From NCBI GenBank assembly GCA_016293205.1, contig JAEDES010000001.1:52119-116118 (forward strand): 64,000 nucleotides of DNA. Reading direction: 5' to 3'. The notes beneath the pieces were generated by a model. That model had not been told where the DNA came from and searched no databases. It saw only the letters and a program-made list of their open reading frames with translations. The DNA comes from Bacilli bacterium. GTDB taxonomy: Bacteria; Bacillota_I; Bacilli_A; RF39; UBA660. Positions 9,633 through 17,078 of this stretch are shown here, piece by piece (the stretch's first letter is position 1; each line of letters opens with the position of its first letter). The position numbers and the translations under genes were made by a program.

Positions 9633-10547
9633 ATGACAAGAGAAGAATTAAATCAACAAAAGCAAAATGAAATCATTCAAGAAGAAAAACGTGAAAAAAG
9701 AAAAAAGATAATTATTCTAGGTTTTAAGATAGTTATAATGATTGTAACAGGATTCTTATTATTCTATACTTATACTACTTATGTTTCTAATACAATGATG
9801 ATTGTTAAAGAAGATAGAATTAAAAATGATAAAATACCAAGTGATTTTAGCGGAACAAAGATAATTCAATTTAGTGATTTGCATTATGGAACAACTTTTT
9901 TTGAAAAACAATTAAAAAAAATGGTTAAGGAAATAAACGAACGTAATCCAGATTTAGTTTTGTTTACAGGAGACTTAATCGACAAAGAATATAAAGTAAG
10001 TTCTGATGAAATTGAAATGATTAATAAATACTTAAGTAGAATTAAAACAAAACTTGGTAAATATGCAGTTAGTGGTGAAGAAGATGGTGATGAGTTCACT
10101 ACTATAATGAATCAAAGTGGTTTTACAATTTTAAATAATAATTATGAAGTTATATATAATGATGGAGATGAAGAAATATTATTAGTTGGACTTGATAGTA
10201 ATTTAAGTGGAAGACAAGATGTTAATAAAGCTTATGAATATTTTTCATTAGAGGGACATAATTCTAATATTTATACAATTAGTTTAGTTCATGAACCTGA
10301 TTCAGTTGATGAAATGATGCTTTATAATAATGATTTAGTTTTAGCAGGTCATTCACATAATGGTAATATTCGTATTCCTTTTATAGGTGCTTTAAGTAAA
10401 GCTGAAGGCTCAAAAAAATATGATCAAGAATACTATAAAATAAATAATACAAAATTATACATTTCTAGTGGTATGGGAACTAATGGTCCTGGATTTAGAT
10501 TATTTTGTAGACCAAGTATTAATTTCTTCAGATTAGAAAGTAAATAA
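9633..10547 (+). CDS. Membrane-anchored calcineurin-like metallophosphoesterase
   Basis: 304 aa with a charged N-terminus, one membrane span (about 25-48) and a metallophosphoesterase domain. Metal-binding motifs seen are SDLH (D82, H84), GDLID (113-117), H220 in LVHEPD and GHSH (239-242). The usual GNH(D/E) block is replaced by GEED (148-151), so the Asn metal bridge and the catalytic His are missing at the expected place. Related membrane-anchored enzymes (YkuE/YaeI type) act on lipids or nucleotides; the substrate here is unknown. ATG 9633 follows GGTGATGAT directly. Its last 15 bases overlap the convergent carboxypeptidase gene. Confidence 0.88.
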   Translation: MTREELNQQKQNEIIQEEKREKRKKIIILGFKIVIMIVTGFLLFYTYTTYVSNTMMIVKEDRIKNDKIPSDFSGTKIIQFSDLHYGTTFFEKQLKKMVKEINERNPDLVLFTGDLIDKEYKVSSDEIEMINKYLSRIKTKLGKYAVSGEEDGDEFTTIMNQSGFTILNNNYEVIYNDGDEEILLVGLDSNLSGRQDVNKAYEYFSLEGHNSNIYTISLVHEPDSVDEMMLYNNDLVLAGHSHNGNIRIPFIGALSKAEGSKKYDQEYYKINNTKLYISSGMGTNGPGFRLFCRPSINFFRLESK

Positions 10548-11582
10548 AGATTTTAATTTAGAGAAGAATTTCTTAAAAGGAGATTCTTCTTTTTGTTTTA
10601 GTTTTCTCTTATAAATTGGTACTTCTCCTATTTGATTGTTTTTGAGGTAGATCTTTATTTGCCCTACTTGTTTATTTGTATTTACTAGTTCTACTCTTGT
10701 GGTTATTTGATTTAATTCTGATTCTTTTAATGGATAAATAAAAGATTCTTTTAGATAGAGATGTTCATTATAGAAGTTTTTATCTATGTAGAAAGTATTT
10801 TTATCAATAATAGTATAGTTCTTATAGTTTGAATATGCTTTATTATACAAATATTCATGTGTTTCATATTCATTAGGATCATTTAGTGTTACTACTGTTA
10901 AATTAAAATTATTTTTAGAGGCAGTTGTTACAAGTGTTCTTCCAGATGATGGAGTATATCCATTCTTCCCTCCTGTTGCATATTTATAAGTAGTTAGTAA
11001 TTTATTTCTGTTATACCAAATATATGATTTATCATTTGTTTTAGTTTGATATCTTTTAGTACTAGATATTTCTTTATAGATTGGATTCTTATATGCATAT
11101 GCTGAAAGTAAGGCCATATCATAAGCTGTTGATTTATTTTGAGTTACTTCATCTAGACCATGGGAGTTTTGAAAGATAGTATTTTTCATATTTAGTTCTT
11201 TTGCTTTTTTATTCATTAATTTTACAAAATTTTCTTCTGTTTTAGATGTATTAATTGCTAGTACTAAAGCAGCATCATTTCCACTTCTTAGAATGAGTCC
11301 ATATAATAAATCTTTTATAGATATTTGTTCCCCTAATTGTAGATAAATACTTGTTCCATACATTGTTAATACTTCTTCTCCTACGGTTATTTTTTTATTT
11401 AAATCTGGATTATTTTCTATTGTGATAATTGCAGTCATAATCTTTGTGATTGATGCGATTAATCTTTGGTCATCTTTATTATCTTCATATAAAATTCTTT
11501 TTGAATCTATATCCATTACAATTGATGATGCATTTACTGGGATAGTTATTAATAGAAGAAAAATTATTAATAGTTTTTTCAT
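10533..11582 (-). CDS. D-alanyl-D-alanine carboxypeptidase (PBP5 / DacA-DacF family)
   Basis: 349 aa, low-molecular-mass penicillin-binding protein that trims the terminal D-Ala of peptidoglycan stem peptides. A signal peptide (1-18) is followed by the SxxK motif SITK (S44, K47), SGN (100-102), and KNG (206-208) where KTG is usual. The C-terminal domain ends in a short amphipathic segment (SPFKKFFSKLKSLFTF), the typical membrane-surface anchor of this family. In a sporulating Firmicute the DacF or DacA role is possible; the sequence does not decide. ATG 11582 follows AGGTGATTAT. Confidence 0.93.
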   Translation of the reverse strand: MKKLLIIFLLLITIPVNASSIVMDIDSKRILYEDNKDDQRLIASITKIMTAIITIENNPDLNKKITVGEEVLTMYGTSIYLQLGEQISIKDLLYGLILRSGNDAALVLAINTSKTEENFVKLMNKKAKELNMKNTIFQNSHGLDEVTQNKSTAYDMALLSAYAYKNPIYKEISSTKRYQTKTNDKSYIWYNRNKLLTTYKYATGGKNGYTPSSGRTLVTTASKNNFNLTVVTLNDPNEYETHEYLYNKAYSNYKNYTIIDKNTFYIDKNFYNEHLYLKESFIYPLKESELNQITTRVELVNTNKQVGQIKIYLKNNQIGEVPIYKRKLKQKEESPFKKFFSKLKSLFTF

Positions 11583-11657
11583 ATAATCACCTAGTAATTA
11601 TATGAAAATTTTTGATATTTTTATGATAAAATTATTTTATTGGAAGGAGTTTTTATT

Positions 11658-13100
11658 ATGGCAAATGAAAAGAAATTTGTACAGGCAATTACATCACGTA
11701 ATGAAGATTTTGCACAATGGTATACAGATGTTGTAAAAGAAGCGAAGTTATGTGATTATTCTAGTGTTAAAGGATGTCTTAATTATTTACCGAATGGATA
11801 TGCTATTTGGGAAAACATTCAAAAAAACTTAGATGCTAGATTTAAAGAAACTGGAGTTGAAAATGTTTATTTACCTGTTTTAATCCCTGAAAGTTTATTA
11901 CAAAAAGAAAAAGATCATATTGAGGGGTTCGCTCCGGAAGTTGCTTGGGTAACTCATGGTGGGTTGGAAAAACTTGAAGAAAGATTTTGTATTCGACCTA
12001 CTTCAGAAACTTTATTTTGTGATCACTGGCAAAAAGTTGTTAAATCATATAGAGATTTACCATTAATATGGAATCAATGGAATGCAGTACTTAGATGGGA
12101 AAAAACTACTAGACCATTTTTGCGTTCAAGAGAATTCTTATGGCAAGAAGGACATACTCTTCATGCTACTTATGAAGAAGCCGAAGAAAGAACTAAAATG
12201 ATGTTTGATGTTTATTATGACTTTGTTACTAAGGATTTAGCAATTCCACTTATTGGTGGTAGAAAAACTGAAAGTGAAAAGTTTGCAGGAGCTCAAGATA
12301 CTTATACTATTGAAGCTATGATGCATGATGGTAAAGCTTTACAATCTGGTACTAGTCACTTCTTTGGAAATGCATTTCCTGATTCATTTGATATTAAATA
12401 TTTAGATAAAGAGAATAATTTACATAGTGCTTATGAAACATCTTGGGGAATGTCTACTCGTATTATTGGAGCAATTATCATGGTACACGGTGATGATTCA
12501 GGATTAGTTTTACCTCCTAGAATTGCGCCTACTCAAGTTATGGTTATACCTATCGCTCAACATAAAGAAGGTGTATTAGATAAAGCTAATAAATTATATG
12601 ATAGATTAAAGAAACATGGTATTCGTGTTAAGATTGATGATAGTGAAAAATCACCTGGATTTAAATTCTCTGAACAAGAAATTTTAGGTATCCCTACTCG
12701 TATTGAGATTGGACCTAGAGATATTGAAAATGGAGAATGCGTTATTTGTAGACGTGATAATGGTGAAAAGATTACTGTTAAATTGGAAGAAATTGAAACT
12801 AAGTTAGAAGAATTATTAGAAACTATTCAGACTGATATGTATAATAAAGCTTCTAAATTCTTAAATAGTCATGTTTATTTTGCAAATACATTAGACGAAA
12901 TGAAAGAAATTGCTAAAGATAAAATTGGATTTATTAAAGCACCATGGTGTGGTAATAGTGAATGTGAAGATATTATTAAAGCAGAAACTGGTGGATTTGG
13001 TTCTAGATGTATACCATTTAACCAACCTAAAGTTAGATCTAAATGTGCATGTTGTGGAAAAGATGCAGAAGATATAGTTGTTTGGGGAAAATCTTATTAG
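11658..13100 (+). CDS. proS: Prolyl-tRNA synthetase, archaeal/eukaryotic type
   Basis: Class II proline-tRNA ligase, 480 aa, of the short ProS type 3 that lacks the bacterial editing insertion. Class II motif 2 lies around WNQWNAVLRWE...TRPFLRSREFLWQEGHT, followed by the TxE region and GTSHFFGNAF; motif 3 is DDSGLVLPPRIAPTQV. The anticodon domain is followed by a C-terminal zinc-like segment with Cys in GNSECED, SRCIP and CACCGK. ATG 11658 follows GGAAGGAG. The matching tRNA-Pro(TGG) lies about 2 kb downstream on the other strand. No T-box leader precedes it. Confidence 0.97.
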   Translation: MANEKKFVQAITSRNEDFAQWYTDVVKEAKLCDYSSVKGCLNYLPNGYAIWENIQKNLDARFKETGVENVYLPVLIPESLLQKEKDHIEGFAPEVAWVTHGGLEKLEERFCIRPTSETLFCDHWQKVVKSYRDLPLIWNQWNAVLRWEKTTRPFLRSREFLWQEGHTLHATYEEAEERTKMMFDVYYDFVTKDLAIPLIGGRKTESEKFAGAQDTYTIEAMMHDGKALQSGTSHFFGNAFPDSFDIKYLDKENNLHSAYETSWGMSTRIIGAIIMVHGDDSGLVLPPRIAPTQVMVIPIAQHKEGVLDKANKLYDRLKKHGIRVKIDDSEKSPGFKFSEQEILGIPTRIEIGPRDIENGECVICRRDNGEKITVKLEEIETKLEELLETIQTDMYNKASKFLNSHVYFANTLDEMKEIAKDKIGFIKAPWCGNSECEDIIKAETGGFGSRCIPFNQPKVRSKCACCGKDAEDIVVWGKSY

Positions 13101-13115
13101 ATTTTCTCTTTTTTA
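13088..13115 (+). terminator. Weak terminator after proS
   Basis: AAAATCT (13088-13094) pairs with AGATTTT (13099-13105), followed by CTCTTTTTT. The stem is short and AT-rich. Confidence 0.45.
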
Positions 13116-13141
13116 TGATACAATTTAATTAAGGTGATGAT

Positions 13142-14893
13142 ATGAGTTTTAATGGAAGACTTGTAAACAATTATAAAGAAGATGAACTTAAAGCCTTACT
13201 TAGTAATCCTAGTAGATATAGAAGAATTATTTTAGATAAATTTTCTAGAAAAGATAAGGATTGTAAACTTAATGATCTTGCTTTATTAGATGCTTTAGAT
13301 AATTATATTGTTAAGACTTTAAACTCTACTCCATGGGTTTTAAATAAACAAGAATTAACTGCCTATAGAGATTTTTTATATAGTGTTCATGCAACTAATA
13401 GAAGTATTGTATTTGATTCTATACTATTTAGAAAAGGTAATATTGAGAAAGTATTTTCTGATGATCAAGTAAAAAATCTAAGTATTACTAAAAGACAAGC
13501 GACAATTAATGCGAATAATGAATTAAAAAAATTAATTAGTCAACCTGGACAAACAGCTTCAGATTTACTTATTCGTTTTGCAGAAACACAAATTGAAAAT
13601 GATAGTGATACTGTTAAGAACTTTGTTGATAATCTTTTTAGTTATATAATGAATAATCAGGATTGTAATAAAGGTTATTATGCTAGAGAATTTATGGCAA
13701 GATATGCTGCTTATAGTGCAGTTAAGGATTTAAAGATTCCACCTGTTGCAGTTTATCTTACTAATTATGATATGCGTGGAGATAAAATTTCTCCTGGTGA
13801 ACGAGGTTGTAGCTATGGAAACTCTAGTGTTATAAATGTTAGTCGTGATTATGCTTTAGATAAAGTTACAAAAGATACGGGTCTACCTAATTATATGTCT
13901 ATAATTCATACTGTTTGTCATGAAGTTAAACATAGTTCTCAAGCATTTCATACTTCTAATGGAGAATTTACTTTAGAAACATTTAATTATATTAAGATGC
14001 AGTTATTCTCTAATTATTTATCAAATGATAAGTATGATGAATATAAAACTAATTATATTCATACAGAGATTGAGAGTGATTCTAATTATTATGGATGGAG
14101 ACAAACGGAAAGAATTCTAAAGAAGTTTTGTTCAAATATGATTAATGAACTTACAACAGTTGTATCAAACTCTATTGTTACAACATTTCAAGAAGAAACA
14201 GCAACTAAACTTGGTAATGTAAGAAAACAAAGAATGGCTAAAGAAAGATTCAATGTTGAATCTTTAGATAGTATTATAAAAGCTCATCCTGAAATATTAG
14301 TCAAGTATCCACAATTAAAACAAATATATTCTCCTAATGGAAAACGATATAGTTTTATGGAACGATTAAGATTAAAAGGACAATCTTCTATAAAAAATAT
14401 CGATGAAATTTATAGAGACTTTGATGTATATGATTTTCAAACTGGTGAAGTTGAAAAGATTGATATTGATAGATTAAAAACTGATGAGAAATTCTTATTC
14501 TTCACAAAAATTTTTGATATGACTATGAATGAGATTAAAAGTTTTAATAATAGTATTAAAGTATTTAATTATTATCCTGATCGTAGTAGTTTCAGAGAGA
14601 AAGAATTTTATTTTATTGGATTATCAAGAATTAAAAGAATAGTTAATTTAATTGAACTTATTAATGCTAACGAAAAGACTATTATGAAACTAGATGAAAT
14701 AAATCGTCGTAATGGTAGTCCTTATATATTTATGACTAGTTTAGATTTTGTAAGAAGTTTCTTAAAATCTGGTAAGCGTTATGCAGGAGATTTTAAAAAT
14801 AAATATGGTAATGATGCTGAGAAAGCTGCTATGATGGCAGAACTTAGTTCTTTAGAACAAGTTGAGGTTTTTGAAAATGGAACCAGAAAATAA
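13142..14893 (+). CDS. Unknown protein with HEVKH zinc-protease-like motif
   Basis: 583 aa, no signal peptide and no membrane span, so cytoplasmic. I do not recognise the family. The middle contains HTVCHEVKH with HEVKH at 260-264, matching HExxH, and 45 residues later EIESD (E309, D313), which fits the ExxxD third-ligand pattern of gluzincins. The segment before it (PPVAVYLTNYDMRGD...GERGCSYGNSSVINVS) looks like the strand that precedes an active-site helix. The N- and C-terminal parts are helical and charged. ATG 13142 follows AAGGTGATGAT. It is followed by an overlapping acidic small gene and is not co-directional with any known pathway gene. A metallopeptidase role is inference from the motif alone. 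Confidence 0.8.
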   Translation: MSFNGRLVNNYKEDELKALLSNPSRYRRIILDKFSRKDKDCKLNDLALLDALDNYIVKTLNSTPWVLNKQELTAYRDFLYSVHATNRSIVFDSILFRKGNIEKVFSDDQVKNLSITKRQATINANNELKKLISQPGQTASDLLIRFAETQIENDSDTVKNFVDNLFSYIMNNQDCNKGYYAREFMARYAAYSAVKDLKIPPVAVYLTNYDMRGDKISPGERGCSYGNSSVINVSRDYALDKVTKDTGLPNYMSIIHTVCHEVKHSSQAFHTSNGEFTLETFNYIKMQLFSNYLSNDKYDEYKTNYIHTEIESDSNYYGWRQTERILKKFCSNMINELTTVVSNSIVTTFQEETATKLGNVRKQRMAKERFNVESLDSIIKAHPEILVKYPQLKQIYSPNGKRYSFMERLRLKGQSSIKNIDEIYRDFDVYDFQTGEVEKIDIDRLKTDEKFLFFTKIFDMTMNEIKSFNNSIKVFNYYPDRSSFREKEFYFIGLSRIKRIVNLIELINANEKTIMKLDEINRRNGSPYIFMTSLDFVRSFLKSGKRYAGDFKNKYGNDAEKAAMMAELSSLEQVEVFENGTRK

Positions 14894-15065
14894 AGATGTT
14901 TATTTAGAGTTTGATGTAATTGAGGATGTTGAAGAGAATCTTGCTGATGAGATAATTACTAAGGGATTGTATTTAAATGATTCTCTTGAAAGTAATAATT
15001 TAAGTGTTGTTGATGATTTAGTTACTAGTATAATAGAATTAACAAAAGAAAAAGAAGATGAGTAA
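14877..15065 (+). CDS. Small acidic protein overlapping the HEVKH gene
   Basis: 62 aa, strongly acidic, no membrane segment and no recognised domain. The ATG at 14877 lies within the last codons of the preceding gene (17-bp overlap in another frame) and follows GAGG at nine bases, so translation is probably coupled. Transcription ends at a terminator just after the stop. It may act with the HEVKH protein, for example as a partner or inhibitor, but only position suggests that. Confidence 0.65.
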   Translation: MEPENKDVYLEFDVIEDVEENLADEIITKGLYLNDSLESNNLSVVDDLVTSIIELTKEKEDE

Positions 15066-15078
15066 GTCTTCTTCTTTT
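15052..15078 (+). terminator. Terminator of the HEVKH operon
   Basis: AAGAAGA (15052-15058) pairs with TCTTCTT (15067-15073), followed by CTTTTTA. Confidence 0.7.
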
Positions 15079-15084
15079 TATATA

Positions 15085-15109
15085 TAAAAAAACTCAGATT
15101 TCTCTGAGT
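15085..15109 (-). terminator. Terminator of tRNA operon 1
   Basis: Reading leftward, ACTCAGA and TCTGAGT (15103-15109 and 15092-15098) form a 7-bp stem with a 4-nt loop followed by seven T. It lies just after tRNA-Pro. Confidence 0.85.
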
Positions 15110-15119
15110 AAATTCTACA

Positions 15120-15196
15120 TGGTCGGGAAAACAGGATTTGAACCTGCAACCCCTTGGTCCCAAACCAAGTGCTCTACCAAGTTGAGCCATTTCCCG
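15120..15196 (-). tRNA. tRNA-Pro(TGG)
   Basis: Cloverleaf with acceptor CGGGAAA/TTTCCCG, C1-G72 as expected for Pro, anticodon loop TTTGGGA giving TGG, T-loop GTTCAAATC and encoded CCA. Last gene of tRNA operon 1. Confidence 0.95.
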
Positions 15197-15201
15197 ATTA
15201 A

Positions 15202-15278
15202 TGGTGCGCTCGAAGGGATTCGAACCCCTGACCTTTTGGTTCGTAGCCAAACACTCTATCCAACTGAGCTACGAGCGC
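15202..15278 (-). tRNA. tRNA-Arg(ACG)
   Basis: Acceptor GCGCTCG, anticodon loop CTACGAA giving ACG (A34 normally becomes inosine), T-loop GTTCGAATC, encoded CCA. Confidence 0.95.
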
Positions 15279-15309
15279 ATGACTTGTAATTAGTCAGGTA
15301 TAAAAAAAC

Positions 15310-15385
15310 TGGTGGCTCCAGCGGGAATCGAACCAGCGACACAGGGATTTTCAGTCCCTTGCTCTACCGACTGAGCTATGAAGCC
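15310..15385 (-). tRNA. tRNA-Phe(GAA)
   Basis: Acceptor GGCTTCA/TGGAGCC with one G-T pair, anticodon loop CTGAAAA giving GAA, encoded CCA. Confidence 0.95.
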
Positions 15386-15393
15386 AAAAATAA

Positions 15394-15470
15394 TGGCGGT
15401 CTCAACGGGACTCGAACCCGCGATCTTCTGCGTGACAGGCAGACGTGTTAACCAGCTGCACCATGAGACC
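15394..15470 (-). tRNA. tRNA-Asp(GTC)
   Basis: Acceptor GGTCTCA/TGAGACC with discriminator G73 (an Asp identity base), anticodon loop CTGTCAC giving GTC, encoded CCA. It would serve the AspRS encoded at 36297-38039. Confidence 0.95.
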
Positions 15471-15480
15471 ATAACTAAAT

Positions 15481-15557
15481 TGGTTGCGGGAAGAGGATTT
15501 GAACCTCTGACCTCTGGGTTATGAGCCCAGCGAGCTACCGAACTGCTCCATCCCGCG
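15481..15557 (-). tRNA. Initiator tRNA-fMet(CAT)
   Basis: Anticodon loop CTCATAA giving CAT. The unpaired C1/A72 end and three G-C pairs at the base of the anticodon stem (GGG/CCC) mark it as the initiator rather than elongator Met or Ile2. Encoded CCA. Confidence 0.95.
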
Positions 15558-15565
15558 ATATTAAA

Positions 15566-15658
15566 TGGCGGAGGAAAAGGGATTCGAACCCCTGCGCCGC
15601 TTGCACGACCTCCCGGTTTTCAAGACCGGTCCCTTCAACCAGACTTGGGTATTCCTCC
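15566..15658 (-). tRNA. tRNA-Ser(TGA)
   Basis: 90-nt class II tRNA with a long variable arm, acceptor GGAGGAA, anticodon loop CTTGAAA giving TGA, discriminator G and encoded CCA. First gene of operon 1, starting about 20 nt after the predicted transcription start. Confidence 0.95.
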
Positions 15659-15682
15659 ATTAACGTCTTAAGACGTAAATTG

Positions 15683-15712
15683 ATTATAACACAGTCTTTT
15701 TTGTTGTGTCAA
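15683..15712 (-). promoter_or_regulatory. Consensus sigma-A promoter of tRNA operon 1
   Basis: Perfect -35 TTGACA (15707-15712), an 18-nt spacer and perfect -10 TATAAT (15683-15688), reading leftward into Ser-fMet-Asp-Phe-Arg-Pro. Such strong promoters are usual for stable RNA. Confidence 0.92.
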
Positions 15713-15768
15713 GGTTGTTAATTTTCTATGTATCTATAATTAACTTATATAATAAGATAATTTTAAAA

Positions 15769-15857
15769 TGGTGCCTAAGGCCGGACTTGAACCGGCACGA
15801 GGGTTGAATCTCGCAGGATTTTAAGTCCTGTGCGTCTACCAATTCCGCCACTCAGGC
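15769..15857 (-). tRNA. tRNA-Leu(TAA)
   Basis: 86-nt class II tRNA: acceptor GCCTGAG/CTTAGGC with one G-T pair, GTGGCGGAATTGGTAGACGC D-arm, anticodon loop CTTAAAA giving TAA, encoded CCA. Last gene of tRNA operon 2. Confidence 0.95.
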
Positions 15858-15864
15858 ACATAAA

Positions 15865-15940
15865 TGGTGATCTGTATGAGATTTGAACTCATGACCCTTT
15901 GATTAAAAGTCAAATGCTCTACCGACTGAGCTAACAGATC
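15865..15940 (-). tRNA. tRNA-Lys(TTT)
   Basis: Acceptor GATCTGT/ACAGATC, anticodon loop CTTTTAA giving TTT, encoded CCA. Confidence 0.95.
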
Positions 15941-15954
15941 ATATAAATTTAATT

Positions 15955-16029
15955 TGGCTGCCTCGGTTAGATTCGAACTAACGCGTGTCAGAGTCAAAGT
16001 CTGATGCCTTACCGCTTGGCTACGAGGCA
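15955..16029 (-). tRNA. tRNA-Gln(TTG)
   Basis: Acceptor TGCCTCG/CGAGGCA with discriminator G, anticodon loop CTTTGAC giving TTG, encoded CCA. If GlnRS is absent it would be charged through GatCAB. Confidence 0.95.
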
Positions 16030-16041
16030 ATCTTTAAAAAG

Positions 16042-16126
16042 TGGTGGAGAGAGATGGATTCGAACCATCGAACTCAATGAGAACAGATTTACAGTCTGTC
16101 GCGTTTAGCCTCTTCGCTACCTCTCC
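16042..16126 (-). tRNA. tRNA-Tyr(GTA)
   Basis: 82-nt class II tRNA with long variable arm, acceptor GGAGAGG, anticodon loop CTGTAAA giving GTA, encoded CCA. Confidence 0.95.
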
Positions 16127-16134
16127 AAAAAAAA

Positions 16135-16210
16135 TGGTGCCGAAAACAGGACTTGAACCCGTAACCTACTGATTACAAATCAGTTGCTCTACCAATTGAG
16201 CTATTTCGGC
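16135..16210 (-). tRNA. tRNA-Thr(TGT)
   Basis: Acceptor GCCGAAA/TTTCGGC, anticodon loop TTTGTAA giving TGT, encoded CCA. Confidence 0.95.
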
Positions 16211-16213
16211 AAA

Positions 16214-16290
16214 TGGTGGGCGATACAGGACTCGAACCTGTGACCCCCTGCTTGTAAGGCAGGTGCTCTAACCAACTGAGCTAATCGCCC
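16214..16290 (-). tRNA. tRNA-Val(TAC)
   Basis: Acceptor GGGCGAT/ATCGCCC, anticodon loop CTTACAA giving TAC, encoded CCA. First gene of tRNA operon 2. It is the tRNA expected to be sensed by the valS T-box with a GTA specifier. Confidence 0.95.
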
Positions 16291-16314
16291 GAAACAAATC
16301 AGTTGACGTAATTA

Positions 16315-16343
16315 AATATATCAATTTATAGATACTTTGTCAA
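16315..16343 (-). promoter_or_regulatory. Sigma-A promoter of tRNA operon 2
   Basis: -35 TTGACA (16338-16343), a 17-nt spacer and -10 TATATT (16315-16320), reading leftward into Val-Thr-Tyr-Gln-Lys-Leu. Confidence 0.9.
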
Positions 16344-16363
16344 CGCTTTTTTTGTTTTTTTTG

Positions 16364-16720
16364 CTATTTTTTTGTTATTTCTTTGTACTTTTCTTCAATC
16401 CAGTCACCTAATTTGGATTCTAATGTAGTAAATCCATGTTCAGTTTCTTGAATTTTCTCTATTTTTTTCTTTCCTATACGGTAATCAAAATCTTTAATAC
16501 TTAGTTTTACTTGATGTGTTTTTTCATCTTCTTCTAATACTTTTACCTTTATTGTTTCCCCTACTTTTACATAGTCATGAATATTTCTGACAAAAGCGTT
16601 TGATACTTCTGATATATGAATTAGTCCACTATAGTATTCGTCAAGATTTACGAAGATTCCGTACTTCTCGATTCCGGTTACACAACCGAAAACAATCTCT
16701 CCTTTTTTATACTTTGACAT
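16364..16720 (-). CDS. yugI: S1-domain RNA-binding protein (YugI / GSP13 / CvfD family)
   Basis: 118 aa with one S1 RNA-binding domain (about 5-75: GEIVFGCVTGIEKYGIFVNL, GLIHISEVS, VKVGETIKVKVLEED, LSIKDF) and a short charged C-terminal tail. Members of this family bind RNA or the ribosome and act as general stress or post-transcriptional regulators. ATG 16720 follows AGAAGGTG. It is transcribed alone from its own promoter, toward the tRNA operons. Family assignment is good; the symbol is by similarity only. Confidence 0.85.
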   Translation of the reverse strand: MSKYKKGEIVFGCVTGIEKYGIFVNLDEYYSGLIHISEVSNAFVRNIHDYVKVGETIKVKVLEEDEKTHQVKLSIKDFDYRIGKKKIEKIQETEHGFTTLESKLGDWIEEKYKEITKK

Positions 16721-16741
16721 CTAATACACCTTCTGGTTAGT

Positions 16742-16770
16742 ATTATATCATTTTTTTCATTATATAACAA
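16742..16770 (-). promoter_or_regulatory. Promoter of the S1-domain gene
   Basis: -35 TTGTTA (16765-16770), 17-nt spacer ending TGA (extended -10) and -10 TATAAT (16742-16747), reading leftward. Confidence 0.75.
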
Positions 16771-16823
16771 GGAATTATTTCCTTTACTATTTATTTATGT
16801 TATAATGTTTTTTGGTGATTAAT

Positions 16824-17060
16824 ATGGAAGAAAATATTGAATTAAAAATAAGAGCTCTTATTGATAAGATTCGTCCATTCTTAATAAATGATGGAGGAAA
16901 CTTAGAGTTTATCAAGTATGAAGATAATATTGTATATGTTCAACTACTTGGTGCATGTGCAGATTGTGCAATGATGGATATAACTCTAAAAGATGGAATT
17001 GAAGAATTAATTATAAATGAAATTCCTGAAGTAAAAGAAGTAAGAAATATAGACAAGTAA
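16824..17060 (+). CDS. yutI: NifU C-terminal domain iron-sulfur scaffold (YutI-like)
   Basis: 78-aa stand-alone NifU C-terminal (Nfu) domain. Signatures are the N-terminal helix ELKIRALIDKIRPFL followed by NDGGNLEF, and the cluster-binding CxxC as CADC in GACADCAMMDITL. It should carry and hand over a 4Fe-4S cluster in the cytoplasm. ATG 16824 follows GGTGAT; a TTG at 16812 is in frame but overlaps the site. Convergent with yutH, as part of a set of genes that also cluster in B. subtilis (yutI, yutH, yutD, yunB). Confidence 0.93.
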   Translation: MEENIELKIRALIDKIRPFLINDGGNLEFIKYEDNIVYVQLLGACADCAMMDITLKDGIEELIINEIPEVKEVRNIDK

Positions 17061-17078
17061 TATTACTTGTCTTTTTTG
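17051..17078 (+). terminator. Terminator of yutI
   Basis: AGACAAGTAA (17051-17060) and TTACTTGTCT (17063-17072) form a 10-bp perfect stem followed by a T run. It overlaps the stop codons of both convergent genes. Confidence 0.9.

Noticed and set aside
11583..11657. T-box or riboswitch before proS
   Set aside because: The gap is only 75 bp and has no T-box sequence or terminator; only AT-rich sequence and an RBS.
14900..15721. Short protein frames across the tRNA genes
   Set aside because: They overlap well-formed tRNA cloverleafs and lack translation signals.
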